64,000 bases of DNA from an uncultured Lachnospiraceae bacterium (GCA_905197485.1 CAJJYZ010000003.1:1-64000), one strand, 5' to 3'; numbered from the stretch's first letter, positions 24,811 through 33,377 are shown. Numbers and translations are program-made. Notes: a model not told the origin generated them from the sequence alone.

Positions 24811-26668
24811 ATCCCGTCTCTTTCTTTCTGCTGTCAAAATAGAGGAATCGTTCTACCGCATCCAGGATATCCGCAAACTCTTCTCTGTCGGCAAGTTCGA
24901 TATATCTGCTTAGAATTTCCTGCTCTTCCTGCTTATATCTTCCGTAGAAAATGTCATATAGATTATGTCCCCGCATATGAATTTTAATCTCTTCCATATG
25001 GTTTCTCACATCTTCCACCGTCTCCAGATTATGCCCTATCGCTTCTTTCAGTTTCAGCCCGCTTTTTATCTTATGAAGATACTCATTCCATTTCTCTAAG
25101 AAGATTTGATAAAACTGCTCCTCTGATTTTACAATTCCCAATTTTACCATAATCTTCGGGTTGAGGAAATAATTTTCAAAGGAATAGTATTTTAAGATGA
25201 GTACGTTCTTCTCCGTCACACGCGGGAGCCGGTCGATATCCTCCAGATTCCTTTCCTCATAATATTTACAGAGCTGATGCTTCAATTCCTCCCGGTCTTT
25301 TCCATCGCCGTCACGAATCATCAGGAAATTATCCCGCAAATAAATCTGATTCATATATTTCAGATTGGCATATGCCTTGATATTCGTACAGCTATTGGTC
25401 GTGATAATCGCCACGCGGACAAGATTTCCTTCCTTATCATAGATTTCTGAATAGTATTTCTTGAGAAGAAGAGGAAGCCTTGTCTTATCCTGCTTTCCTT
25501 CTACGATAAATACGAAATTCACGTTCATCAGGTCGCTTGCCGAATATCCAAGGTCATCCAGAAGGGCGCTGATGTCCGTCTTCGGATACACGATGGAATA
25601 TCCGTCTTCCCCCTGGTCCATCTGCCGAATCTGTCTGCTGTTAAAATTGGACAGTAAATTCGGTGAATGGGTAGAGAAAATCACCTGTCCGAACTTTGAC
25701 AGCCGATATAAAATATCACCGGACACCTTCTGTAACTTCGGATGGAGAAAAATCTCCGGGTCTTCCACAAGTATCAAATCCGCATTCCATTCCCGTTCCT
25801 CTTCACAAGTTTCCAAAAGAGATAGCATATAGATGCTTCGCATTCCCTTTCCGAGACAATCAATGGACTTATAACGATTCTGTCTCTCGTCATAAACTTC
25901 CGCCGTAACGGACAGCATCTGTTCAATGTCCCGATTCATAGAATAATAAATCTGTTCCTTCCCGCCATTCTTACGGAAGTTGGCATTGACCTTCCCGGAA
26001 AACGCATCCAGATTCAACTGATACAACTTATAATCCAGCAGCTTCGCCGTCTCAAACGCATTCAATTCCTCCGTCGATTTCTGATAAAGTAATCCGATAC
26101 AGGAAAAACAATGGTTACATCTCTTCGCTCGGTCAAACATACAACATCCGGAACGCATCTGCTTCAGAAGCTCATCCTCCTGAAGCATCAGAATATCTTC
26201 CTGCAGATGTCTTAGGCTTCTCCCCGCATCCATATAGTATACTTTCGGAAATAGCTCCGGAATATGGCTGTTATGCTTCTGATATCCGTCTCCATACCGA
26301 ATCTTCCCTTCTTTATTCGCCACAAATTCAAAGGAAAGCAGTCCATTCTGATAAGCCGGAAGTTTCTTACAGAAATCCTGATACCACGCTTCATATCTGC
26401 GGTATTGGCTGATTTTCCCATTTCGGTGAAGACGCTTCAAATCTTCCTCTTCTATCCTCAAAGAAACAAAAATCTCAACATTGGAATCATCCTCCTGAAA
26501 GTCTTCCTCCTGAACCGTATAATCCCCGAATACCGCCCGGATTGCATCCAGTACCGCCGTTTTCCCCGTATTGTTCTTGCCGACCAGAATCAAAGCATTC
26601 TCAATTCCCTCTATATGCACTTCCCGGATAGATTTAAAATTGCGAATCCTCAAGTCTACAATCTGCAT
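24773..26668 (-). CDS. OLD-family ATPase/TOPRIM nuclease with Cys-rich insert
   Basis: The protein is 631 aa from ATG 26668 (AGGAG site). The N-terminal ABC-type ATPase has Walker A GKNNTGKT at 30-37, Walker B LILVEDPE near 298-305 and a switch histidine in STHSP near 334. The TOPRIM domain has VEGKQDK with Glu390 and DGDGKD at 453-458. Inside the ATPase arm lies a cluster of cysteines at about 175, 176, 184, 187 and 190 (CCMFDRAKRCNHCFSC), which could bind zinc and which I do not know from canonical OLD proteins. OLD proteins are ATP-regulated nucleases often involved in phage defence. The upstream gene encodes an Rpn-type nuclease, 11 bp away, and the downstream regulator gene overlaps. Confidence 0.85.
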   Translation of the reverse strand: MQIVDLRIRNFKSIREVHIEGIENALILVGKNNTGKTAVLDAIRAVFGDYTVQEEDFQEDDSNVEIFVSLRIEEEDLKRLHRNGKISQYRRYEAWYQDFCKKLPAYQNGLLSFEFVANKEGKIRYGDGYQKHNSHIPELFPKVYYMDAGRSLRHLQEDILMLQEDELLKQMRSGCCMFDRAKRCNHCFSCIGLLYQKSTEELNAFETAKLLDYKLYQLNLDAFSGKVNANFRKNGGKEQIYYSMNRDIEQMLSVTAEVYDERQNRYKSIDCLGKGMRSIYMLSLLETCEEEREWNADLILVEDPEIFLHPKLQKVSGDILYRLSKFGQVIFSTHSPNLLSNFNSRQIRQMDQGEDGYSIVYPKTDISALLDDLGYSASDLMNVNFVFIVEGKQDKTRLPLLLKKYYSEIYDKEGNLVRVAIITTNSCTNIKAYANLKYMNQIYLRDNFLMIRDGDGKDREELKHQLCKYYEERNLEDIDRLPRVTEKNVLILKYYSFENYFLNPKIMVKLGIVKSEEQFYQIFLEKWNEYLHKIKSGLKLKEAIGHNLETVEDVRNHMEEIKIHMRGHNLYDIFYGRYKQEEQEILSRYIELADREEFADILDAVERFLYFDSRKKETGYGDEDDSVIGRR

Positions 26669-26679
26669 AAAGCCATCTC

Positions 26680-27657
26680 CTATTCTAATCGCTCCGATTT
26701 CCAATAACGCTGCATTTTCTGCTCTGCATCTTCCGCTGTTAAACTAAATTTTTCCCTTAACGTTTTCATCGTCTCCTCATAAGATTTTCCGATTTCCTGA
26801 AACGCCTCTATAAATCCTCTCTCTACTCCACGTGCCAATCCAATATCAATTCCTTCCTGTCTCAAATCTTCTAAAGCTTTACACATATCCATCTCTCCAT
26901 CCTCCTCGCTTCTGATGTCTTTCCAATGAGAATCCGCACCTAACATCATTTTTGCCACTCGGTACGTTTCTTCATCGACCTTTGAAAAATAATTCCGATT
27001 CTGCTCTATATAGTTTTTTAATGCACTTAAATCTTTCCTATATTTTAGCATTCCGAATACCATCTGTAAACTCTCTTCCAATTGACTCAAATCTTCGATT
27101 TCAGCCGGATTAATCAGATTTAATCGATAATTCGGCACATAGTCTTTTAGTATCTGGTATTCTTCCCTATCAAGACCTAAAAGACCATGCAAATCCCGTT
27201 TTCCGTCCCATTCTTCTTCTCCATAATAAAAAACAATAGTAATCACCGGGCAGAGTCTATCTTCCTTTTTCAGTCCCGACAAAAACTCAGCAGAAGTTTT
27301 AAGATTTTTTTCTTCTCTGTGTACTTTCTGTAATACCCGGATTTGTTCAGCATATGAAACTGCATCATATAACATTACTCTTACCGGCATACCGTAATGT
27401 ATCTCATCCTGATTCTCGCATGCCAGAATGACAATCCTTGTTCCATCATCCGAAGTCATCATGATATCTCGATACCGCTCTATCGCAGTCTCTTTCCCGT
27501 CTCCAGTTTTTAAGATTACTCCTTGCATACCGTCTTCTCTTTTTAAATGTTCCTTTTTGAAAATCTGTTTTCCAGAAAACAGACATCCATTTACCAGACT
27601 TGCCATTCGCCCTTCATCCGAAAGCCACTGCCTGATAATCGTGTTGTTTTTTCCCAT
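26680..27657 (-). CDS. Rpn family recombination-promoting nuclease / putative transposase
   Basis: This 325-aa protein has an N-terminal PD-(D/E)XK-type fold. The expected acidic residue lies near Asp64 in YRDIMM, and the core E-x-Q motif is in ILACENQDEIHYGMPVRVMLYD (Glu81, Gln83), a hallmark of Rpn/transposase_31 relatives. The CPVITIVFYYGEEEWDG segment near 140 and a helical C terminus with GLARGVERGFIEAFQEIGKS are also typical. Rpn proteins are DNA endonucleases that stimulate RecA-independent recombination, and no transposon ends are visible here. The ATG has an AAAGGAAG site. The OLD-family gene follows after 11 bp. Confidence 0.85.
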   Translation of the reverse strand: MGKNNTIIRQWLSDEGRMASLVNGCLFSGKQIFKKEHLKREDGMQGVILKTGDGKETAIERYRDIMMTSDDGTRIVILACENQDEIHYGMPVRVMLYDAVSYAEQIRVLQKVHREEKNLKTSAEFLSGLKKEDRLCPVITIVFYYGEEEWDGKRDLHGLLGLDREEYQILKDYVPNYRLNLINPAEIEDLSQLEESLQMVFGMLKYRKDLSALKNYIEQNRNYFSKVDEETYRVAKMMLGADSHWKDIRSEEDGEMDMCKALEDLRQEGIDIGLARGVERGFIEAFQEIGKSYEETMKTLREKFSLTAEDAEQKMQRYWKSERLE

Positions 27658-27726
27658 AGGCTCTTCCTTTCACTCTTCACACAAATTAAATATAACAAGT
27701 TACAAATTTCTTCAAACATTGATAAT

Positions 27727-27743
27727 CCGGACGAATTGTCCGT
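27727..27743. promoter_or_regulatory. Inverted repeat upstream of the Rpn-type gene
   Basis: CGGAC-GAATT-GTCCG (27728-27742) is a perfect 5-bp inverted repeat with partly symmetric flanks, about 70 bp upstream of the ATG. On the same strand TATATT follows a TTGAAG-like -35 between it and the gene. It may be an operator; no regulator is indicated. Confidence 0.35.
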
Positions 27744-27792
27744 ATGAACGGAGCTTGATACTCCCATGAAAACAGATATAAGAATGTTTGAA

Positions 27793-27824
27793 ATGCACCC
27801 GAAGAATTGCTTCCTCGAGTGCAT
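27793..27824 (-). terminator. Possible terminator after the SDR gene
   Basis: ATGCAC and CGAAGAA pair with TTCCTCG and GTGCAT across a TTGC loop with one mismatch, a 13-14 bp stem located 57 bp after the SDR stop. The following run is only TTTCAAAC, so termination would be weak, but nothing else separates the SDR gene from the Rpn gene. Confidence 0.45.
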
Positions 27825-27880
27825 CTACCTTAACACAATTTCTCTTCTTTTACAAGCTGATTTTTATTTCGTTTTCTTAT

Positions 27881-28681
27881 TTATGGCCTTAATCCCATGC
27901 CGCCTTCCAAGGTAAGAGTTTCCCCGCTTAAATATTTGAAATCCGGAGACGCAAGTCCAACGCATGCCCTTCCAATCTCCGTCTCCACATTGCCGTAATG
28001 TCCCATCGGCGGCATCTTCACATTCGCTTCAAATGCCTCCGGATATGCTTTCTGGAAGTTCTCAAGCTGTGCTGTCCATGCAAGCGGGCAGATGACATTG
28101 ACATTGATTCCGTCTTTTCCCCACTCGTTTGCAGCCACTCTGGAGAGTCCGCGGATTCCCTCCTTTGCAGCCGCATAAGAGGATTGTCCGAAGTTTCCGA
28201 AAAGTCCCGCTCCCGAAGCGAAGTTGATAACCGTTCCCTTCGTCTCCTTCAAATACGGGTAACACGCTTTCATATAATAATAGACTGCGTAAAGTCCGGA
28301 ATAAATCGCCAAATCAAACTGTTCCGTCGTATGTTCTGCGAGCGGTACTCCGGATGCAGATGCTTGTGCATTATTTATCAAAACATCAATCCTTCCGAAC
28401 GTTTCTATCGCCTGTTTCACCACATTCTGAACGGCTGTCTCATTATCTCCTCCGGCGCTTACATCTGCCTGAACCGGAAGCACTTGGATTCCGTAAAGGC
28501 GTTCTAACTCTTCCTTCGCATCCTCCAGTTTCTTGAGATTTCTTCCCGTAATCACTAAATTAGCGCCTTCCTTGGCATATGCCGTTGCAATCCCGTACCC
28601 GATAGAACCGCAATTCCCGTCTGATAATACGGCTCTTCCTGCTCCTGTGATAATCGCTGTTTTTCCTGTTAAATGTCCCAT
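27881..28681 (-). CDS. Short-chain dehydrogenase/reductase
   Basis: This 266-aa Rossmann-fold enzyme has a lengthened cofactor loop, TGAGRAVLSDGNCGSIGYGIA (about residues 11-31); the insertion before GSIGYGIA recalls enoyl-reductase-like SDRs. Other motifs are the NNAQA element, Ser in INFASGAG and the catalytic Tyr-x-x-x-Lys in SSYAAAKEG. It ends with the SDR-typical SGETLTLEGGMGLRP. The TGR following beta-2 favours NADP(H). The substrate is unknown. The ATG has AGGAGGGTGTTACAGT. A strong promoter and two palindromes lie upstream. Confidence 0.88.
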   Translation of the reverse strand: MGHLTGKTAIITGAGRAVLSDGNCGSIGYGIATAYAKEGANLVITGRNLKKLEDAKEELERLYGIQVLPVQADVSAGGDNETAVQNVVKQAIETFGRIDVLINNAQASASGVPLAEHTTEQFDLAIYSGLYAVYYYMKACYPYLKETKGTVINFASGAGLFGNFGQSSYAAAKEGIRGLSRVAANEWGKDGINVNVICPLAWTAQLENFQKAYPEAFEANVKMPPMGHYGNVETEIGRACVGLASPDFKYLSGETLTLEGGMGLRP

Positions 28682-28696
28682 ACTGTAACACCCTCC

Positions 28697-28731
28697 TTGT
28701 TATTTTAATAACAATATCAGTAATCGTTACT
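28697..28731. promoter_or_regulatory. Two operator-like palindromes in the SDR leader
   Basis: TTGTTATT-TT-AATAACAA (28697-28714) and AGTAA-TCG-TTACT (28719-28731) are perfect inverted repeats standing between the predicted transcription start and the SDR ribosome site. Such positions suit a repressor of the TetR or MarR type. No regulator gene is adjacent. Confidence 0.45.
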
Positions 28732-28744
28732 ATTTTATGTTTTC

Positions 28745-28773
28745 AGAATATCACTCAGAACACAAACTGTCAA
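28745..28773 (-). promoter_or_regulatory. Sigma-A promoter of the SDR gene
   Basis: On the minus strand TTGACA (28768-28773) and TATTCT (28745-28750) are 17 bp apart, a near-consensus promoter 64-92 bp upstream of the ATG. Confidence 0.75.
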
Positions 28774-28954
28774 TCTTTTTCCTCGGAAAATCTAGAGATT
28801 CTATCGAGGCATATCATGTCTTTATACAATCTTTATACAAGTCCCCTTTTCTTAACACGTTTTTTATTGTCAAACTCATATTAAAATCATATGATTACTA
28901 TGCTATAATGAAAATATAAAAATTATATAAATATGAAAAAGAAGAGGATATATT

Positions 28955-30328
28955 ATGTCAACTGTAGATAAGACTGTAGATAGGATTTATAATTATTTTC
29001 TTCATCTGTCACCGATGAAGATTCTTTTATTTGGCTACTGCACAATTATTGCTTTGGGAACACTGCTTTTAAGTCTTCCAATCGCTGTAAGAACTCCGGG
29101 CAGCGAGAATTTACTTACAAGCTTTTTTACTGCAACGTCGGCAACCTGTGTCACCGGGCTGATTCAGTTTGACACGTATACACACTGGTCATTCTTCGGG
29201 CAGGCTGTCATTCTCTGTCTGATACAGATTGGTGGTATGGGATTCATGACTTTATGTATCTCCATTATGACAATTACAAAACGTAAAATCGGACTTGTGT
29301 CCCGTTCCCTGATGCAGAATTCTATTTCCGCTCCGCAGATTGGCGGCATCGTAAAGATGACAAAATTTATCCTTCTCGGTACGATTGTCGTGGAGACTAC
29401 GGGCGCGGTTCTGCTTGCCTTTCAGTTTTGTCCACAATATGGATGGAAGCAGGGACTTTGGTTCTCCGTATTTCATAGCATTTCCGCTTTCTGTAATGCG
29501 GGCTTTGATTTGATGGGTTCACAGGCTCCATTTTCCTCCCTGACTGCAGAGGTCGGCAACTGGTACATCAACATCATTATCATGCTCCTCATTGTCATCG
29601 GAGGACTCGGATTCTTCGTATGGCATGATATGCTTACGACAAAATTCCGCTTTCACAATATGCGTCTCCACACGAAATTAGTATTGTTTTTTACGGTTTC
29701 CTTGATTTTCGGCGGCGCCTTGCTGTTATTCCTCTGTGAAAACGGGACTGCTTCTTATGAAAACCTGAATTATTCCGAACGGATTGCGGCATCTCTGTTT
29801 CAGTCGGTGAGCGCAAGAACCGCAGGCTTCAATACGGTAGACCTTGCGGCATTGACAGAAAGCGGACGATTTATTATATTGGTACTTATGATGATTGGAG
29901 GTTCTCCCGGCTCTACTGCCGGTGGTATCAAGACCACAACCTTCGCCGTACTTTTGTTATCGGTCATCACAACATTTAAAAACAGAAAATCAACGGAAGT
30001 ATTTGGAAGAAGACTGGAAGACCATGTTTCAAGAAAAGTATTGTGTATCTTCACATTATACCTTTCTCTGTCCCTGACAGTTGGCGCTATCATTTCGCGT
30101 GTGGAAAATGCCGATTTCCTGAATTCACTCTTTGAATCGGTATCCGCCATTGCAACGGTAGGTCTTTCTGCCGGCATGACGCCGAACCTCTCCCCTCTCT
30201 CTCATATGCTTCTCGCATTTCTGATGATATTCGGAAGAGTCGGTTCCCTTACAATGCTTCTCGCATTTGCAACCGGAAAAAAACATGTGCCATCTGCATT
30301 GCCAGCAGAAAAAATTCAGATTGGATAA
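28955..30328 (+). CDS. ktrB: Ktr/Trk-type potassium uptake channel subunit
   Basis: This 457-aa membrane protein has the four-fold M1-P-M2 layout of the SKT superfamily. The four pore loops are visible: TSATCVTGLIQF near 66, ISAFCNAGFDLMG near 179, VSARTAGFNTVDL near 285 and SAIATVGLSAGMT near 396. It forms the potassium path with the RCK protein KtrA encoded next. The ATG has a GAGGATATATT site. The ktrA start is 19 bp after the stop. The length is typical of KtrB and shorter than TrkH. Confidence 0.94.
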   Translation: MSTVDKTVDRIYNYFLHLSPMKILLFGYCTIIALGTLLLSLPIAVRTPGSENLLTSFFTATSATCVTGLIQFDTYTHWSFFGQAVILCLIQIGGMGFMTLCISIMTITKRKIGLVSRSLMQNSISAPQIGGIVKMTKFILLGTIVVETTGAVLLAFQFCPQYGWKQGLWFSVFHSISAFCNAGFDLMGSQAPFSSLTAEVGNWYINIIIMLLIVIGGLGFFVWHDMLTTKFRFHNMRLHTKLVLFFTVSLIFGGALLLFLCENGTASYENLNYSERIAASLFQSVSARTAGFNTVDLAALTESGRFIILVLMMIGGSPGSTAGGIKTTTFAVLLLSVITTFKNRKSTEVFGRRLEDHVSRKVLCIFTLYLSLSLTVGAIISRVENADFLNSLFESVSAIATVGLSAGMTPNLSPLSHMLLAFLMIFGRVGSLTMLLAFATGKKHVPSALPAEKIQIG

Positions 30329-30347
30329 AGGAAAAGGAGAATTTCAA

Positions 30348-30992
30348 ATGAAAAATATATTAGTAATCGGACTTGGTCGTTTTGGAAGACATATGGCAAG
30401 AAAATTTATCGAGGAGCACAATATCGTTCTTGCGGTAGAAAAAAATGAAGAAAGAGCAGACAATGCGGTGGATATTTTGAGCGATATCCAGATTGGAGAT
30501 GCGACGAACGAATCTTTCATCCGCTCTCTCGGCGTCAATAACTTTGACCTCTGCGTTGTCGCAATCGGGGACAATTTCCAGAGTTCTCTCGAGATTACCG
30601 TACTTCTCAAAGACTACGGTGCAAAATTCGTACTTGCCCGCGCAAGCAGAGACGTACACAGAAAGCTTCTCTTAAGAAACGGCGCAGACCACGTTGTCTA
30701 CGCGGAACGTGAGATGGCAGAACGTCTTGCCATCAAATACGGAAGCAAAAATATTTTTGAATATCTGAACCTGACACCGGAAATTGCAATCTGCGAAATC
30801 AAGATGCCAAGCGGATGGGTTGGAAAAAGCATCGTGGAAAAATCTGTCCGTAACCGATATAATGTCAGCATTCTTGCTACAAAAAAAGAGGGAAAGATTT
30901 ATCCTCTCCCTCATCCGGAACACGTCTTTACAAAAGACGAGACTTTGATTATTATGGGTGAAACCGAAGTCGTAAATTCCTTTATTTATTAG
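30348..30992 (+). CDS. ktrA: Potassium uptake regulatory subunit (RCK/TrkA-N)
   Basis: The protein is 214 aa from ATG 30348 with GGAAAAGGAG upstream; the open frame begins earlier, inside ktrB, without a site. The Rossmann motif GLGRFGRHMA at 8-17 starts the RCK_N domain (NAD(H)/ATP-binding), followed from about 135 by an RCK_C domain (IAICEIKMPSGWVGKSI), where c-di-AMP binds in other Firmicutes. It forms the gating ring under KtrB. The end overlaps by 11 bp the convergent response regulator gene. Confidence 0.94.
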   Translation: MKNILVIGLGRFGRHMARKFIEEHNIVLAVEKNEERADNAVDILSDIQIGDATNESFIRSLGVNNFDLCVVAIGDNFQSSLEITVLLKDYGAKFVLARASRDVHRKLLLRNGADHVVYAEREMAERLAIKYGSKNIFEYLNLTPEIAICEIKMPSGWVGKSIVEKSVRNRYNVSILATKKEGKIYPLPHPEHVFTKDETLIIMGETEVVNSFIY

Positions 30993-31689
30993 GAACACGA
31001 AGCATTCGGTATCCGACGCCGATATGAGTCTGAATATACTTAGGCTGCGACGGGTTTTCTTCAATCTTCTTGCGTAAGGTTGCCATGAAAACCCGAAGCG
31101 AAGCCACATCACTATCCCATGCACTTCCCCATATTTCTCTTGTAATATATGTATGCGTCAAAACTTTCCCAACATTTTTCGCCAGAAGCTTCAACAATTT
31201 ATACTCTGTAGATGTGACGTGCAATTCTTCTTCTTTCAAATATACACATCCGGAAGCATAATCGATTCTTAAATCCCCATTGATAAACTCCTGCTGTTCC
31301 TGACTAATCTGGTTGTTAATATACTGAAGCCTTCGAAGCGTCACCCGAAGTCTCGCCAGAAGCTCTTCCACAGAAAATGGCTTCGTCAGATAATCGTCCG
31401 CCCCCGCATCCAAAGCTTCAATCTTATCCCTGTCTTCACTTCGTGCGCTCACCACAATAATTGGCATATTGGACCAGGAACGAATCTTCTGAATGATTTC
31501 CACGCCGTCCATATCCGGAAGCCCTAAGTCAAGAAGGATAATGTCCGGCTTCTGGGAAACTGTTTCTAAGAGAGCCTGCGCGCCATTCGGCGCAGTATGA
31601 AACCGGTATCCTTGTGTCTCCAATGTTGTCGTTATCAGGTTGCTGATTGCTGTATCATCCTCTACTACTAGTATCAATGGTTTATTCAT
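30982..31689 (-). CDS. OmpR-family response regulator, KdpE-like
   Basis: The protein is 235 aa from ATG 31689 (AGGAGGATATATAGC). Its receiver domain has VVEDDTAISNL at the start, phospho-Asp in DIILLDLGLPDMDG and KPFSVEELLARL. Its winged-helix domain has LKEEELHVTSTEYKLLKLLAKN and the VFMATLRKKIEENPSQPKYIQT region that is characteristic of KdpE. The ending THIGVGYRM is also KdpE-like. No kdpD kinase or kdpABC genes lie in the window, so it is an orphan here. It is convergent with ktrA and may adjust potassium uptake. Confidence 0.88.
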   Translation of the reverse strand: MNKPLILVVEDDTAISNLITTTLETQGYRFHTAPNGAQALLETVSQKPDIILLDLGLPDMDGVEIIQKIRSWSNMPIIVVSARSEDRDKIEALDAGADDYLTKPFSVEELLARLRVTLRRLQYINNQISQEQQEFINGDLRIDYASGCVYLKEEELHVTSTEYKLLKLLAKNVGKVLTHTYITREIWGSAWDSDVASLRVFMATLRKKIEENPSQPKYIQTHIGVGYRMLRVPNK

Positions 31690-31840
31690 GCTATATATCC
31701 TCCTATGCCGCAGCATATTTTTCAAAATCTAAATTCCCTGCTATCTATTATATACCGAATTTCCCGTATTACAATAGACGATATGTATTTCCTTTTCCTC
31801 CCCCTTATGATATGATGCTAGTTGGAAGGAGTGATAGAGT

Positions 31841-33202
31841 ATGAATACGAATAAAACAACAAACCCTATTATTTCCGGGGTCATTTGGAAACAACTTTTA
31901 ATTTTTTTCTTTCCTATCGTGGTAGGAACCTTTTTTCAACAGCTTTATAACACTGTAGATGCTATCATTGTTGGCCGTTTCGTCGGAAAACAAGCTCTTG
32001 CAAGCGTTGGTGGCTCTGCAGCCGTTTTATCTAATCTTGTGATTGGATTTTTTACCGGGCTTTCTGCCGGGGCAACCGTTGTCATCTCCCAGTTCTGCGG
32101 AGCCGGGGATAAGAAGAATCTGCAGGACGGATTACATACCGCCTACGCTTCCGCACTCATCTTTGGCGTCATCATCTCCATTGCCGGATTCTTTTCCGCT
32201 TCCTGGGTACTGGAAGCGATGCAGACGCCACAGGAAGTTCTCGCAGACTCTGTTCTGTATTTGAAAATCTATTTCTGCGGGCTTATTTTTACATTTATTT
32301 ATAACATGGGGTCCAGTATCATGCGCGCCATCGGCGACTCAAGACGGCCATTGATTTACCTGATTATCTGCTGCTTTGTCAACATCATTCTAGACCTCTT
32401 GTTTGTCGTCGTGTTCCATATGGGAATCGCCGGCGCAGCGCTTGCAACCTTGATTTCTCAGGCAATCAGCGCCGTACTTGTCACAAAATCCTTGATGAGT
32501 TCTTACCGGACTTTGGAGCTTCATCTGCGGGAAATCCGTCTGCACAACGAATTATTCAAGGCAGAATTTAAAATCGGACTTCCTAGCGGTATCCAGTCTT
32601 GTCTGTATGCGATTACAAATATCATCATCCAGACTTCCATCAACGGATTCGGTACGGACGTTGCCGCCGCATGGGCTGCCTACGGCAAACTGGACGCTAT
32701 CTTCTGGACTGTTTGCGGTGCATTCGGAATTGCAGTTACAACCTTCGCCGGACAGAATTTTGGCGCAAAGCAATACAATCGTGTGAAGAAGAGTACAAGC
32801 ATCTGTCTTCTCATGGCGCTTGGAACTTCCTTTGTACTTGTAACATTCCTGTTCCTTGCCTGTGAACCGCTCTACCATATTTTCACAACAGACCGGAATG
32901 TCGTAGATATCGGGGTCTGGATGCTTCGCCTCATCGCGCCAAGTTACATACTCTTCGTGTTTATCGAAATCCTGTCCGGCACGTTACGAGGAATCGGAGA
33001 CGTTATCATTCCGACTCTCATCACACTAGGCGGCGTATGCTTCATTCGTGTGCCGATGGCTCTCATCCTCACACCAATGACAGGGGAAGTTTCTACGTTA
33101 ATCTACAGTTACCCTGTATCATGGGGTGTTACCGTACTGCTCCTCGTCCCATATTTCTTCTATATGAAGAAGAAAAAACTAACGGAAGTTTCTACGGAAT
33201 AA
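31841..33202 (+). CDS. MATE family efflux transporter (first copy)
   Basis: This 453-aa protein has 12 membrane helices in two homologous halves. The MATE-typical start GVIWKQLLIFFFPIVVGTFFQQLYNTVDAIIVGRFVG and the second-half FGTDVAAAWAAYGKLDAI and FAGQNFGAKQYNRVKKS motifs are present. Such pumps expel organic cations or metabolites using sodium or proton gradients. The ATG has a GGAAGGAGTGATAGAGT site. It converges on a second MATE gene. The two differ throughout, so this is not a recent duplication. Confidence 0.92.
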   Translation: MNTNKTTNPIISGVIWKQLLIFFFPIVVGTFFQQLYNTVDAIIVGRFVGKQALASVGGSAAVLSNLVIGFFTGLSAGATVVISQFCGAGDKKNLQDGLHTAYASALIFGVIISIAGFFSASWVLEAMQTPQEVLADSVLYLKIYFCGLIFTFIYNMGSSIMRAIGDSRRPLIYLIICCFVNIILDLLFVVVFHMGIAGAALATLISQAISAVLVTKSLMSSYRTLELHLREIRLHNELFKAEFKIGLPSGIQSCLYAITNIIIQTSINGFGTDVAAAWAAYGKLDAIFWTVCGAFGIAVTTFAGQNFGAKQYNRVKKSTSICLLMALGTSFVLVTFLFLACEPLYHIFTTDRNVVDIGVWMLRLIAPSYILFVFIEILSGTLRGIGDVIIPTLITLGGVCFIRVPMALILTPMTGEVSTLIYSYPVSWGVTVLLLVPYFFYMKKKKLTEVSTE

Positions 33203-33268
33203 AAACTTTCATCCGTTTACATTTAAGATATCTTCACTTTTTTGAGTTATTCAAAAAAACTCAAAAAT

Positions 33269-33331
33269 ATTTTAAGAAACTGAAAAAACATTTCAAGAAA
33301 CTAAAAAAACATTTTAAGAAACTAAAAAAAG
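33269..33331 (+). repeat. Three tandem 21-bp repeats
   Basis: Three imperfect 21-bp units lie end to end at 33269-33289, 33290-33310 and 33311-33331, with core ATTTYAAGAAACTRAAAAAA. The unit equals seven codons and, in one plus frame, would read as KKLKKHF-type heptads, but no start codon with a ribosome site precedes them after the MATE stop. Confidence 0.75.
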
Positions 33332-33372
33332 AACTTAAATTTTAACATTCAAATTTAAGTTCTTTTTTATTT
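33331..33372. terminator. Bidirectional terminator between the MATE genes
   Basis: A perfect 12-bp stem, GAACTTAAATTT (33331-33342) with AAATTTAAGTTC (33351-33362), has T runs on both strands (TTTTTTATTTT on plus, TTTTTTTAG on minus). It can end both convergent MATE transcripts. Confidence 0.85.
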
Positions 33373-33377
33373 TCTTT

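Noticed and set aside
26680..27657. Rpn gene as part of an intact transposon
   Set aside because: No terminal inverted repeats or target duplications were found around it.
28800..28954. c-di-AMP riboswitch before ktrB
   Set aside because: The likely -10 lies within about 50 bp of the ATG, leaving no room, and no ydaO-type motifs are visible.
30267..30347. Longer N terminus for ktrA
   Set aside because: These 27 codons lie in the ktrB end, have no ribosome site and precede the normal MKNILVIGLG start.
33269..33331. Tandem repeats considered as a CRISPR array
   Set aside because: Units are contiguous with no spacers, only three copies, and no cas genes are nearby.
33037..33345. Plus-strand ORF ending in KKLKKHF heptads
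   Set aside because: Most of it is the shadow of the first MATE gene, and no start with a ribosome site exists after the MATE stop.
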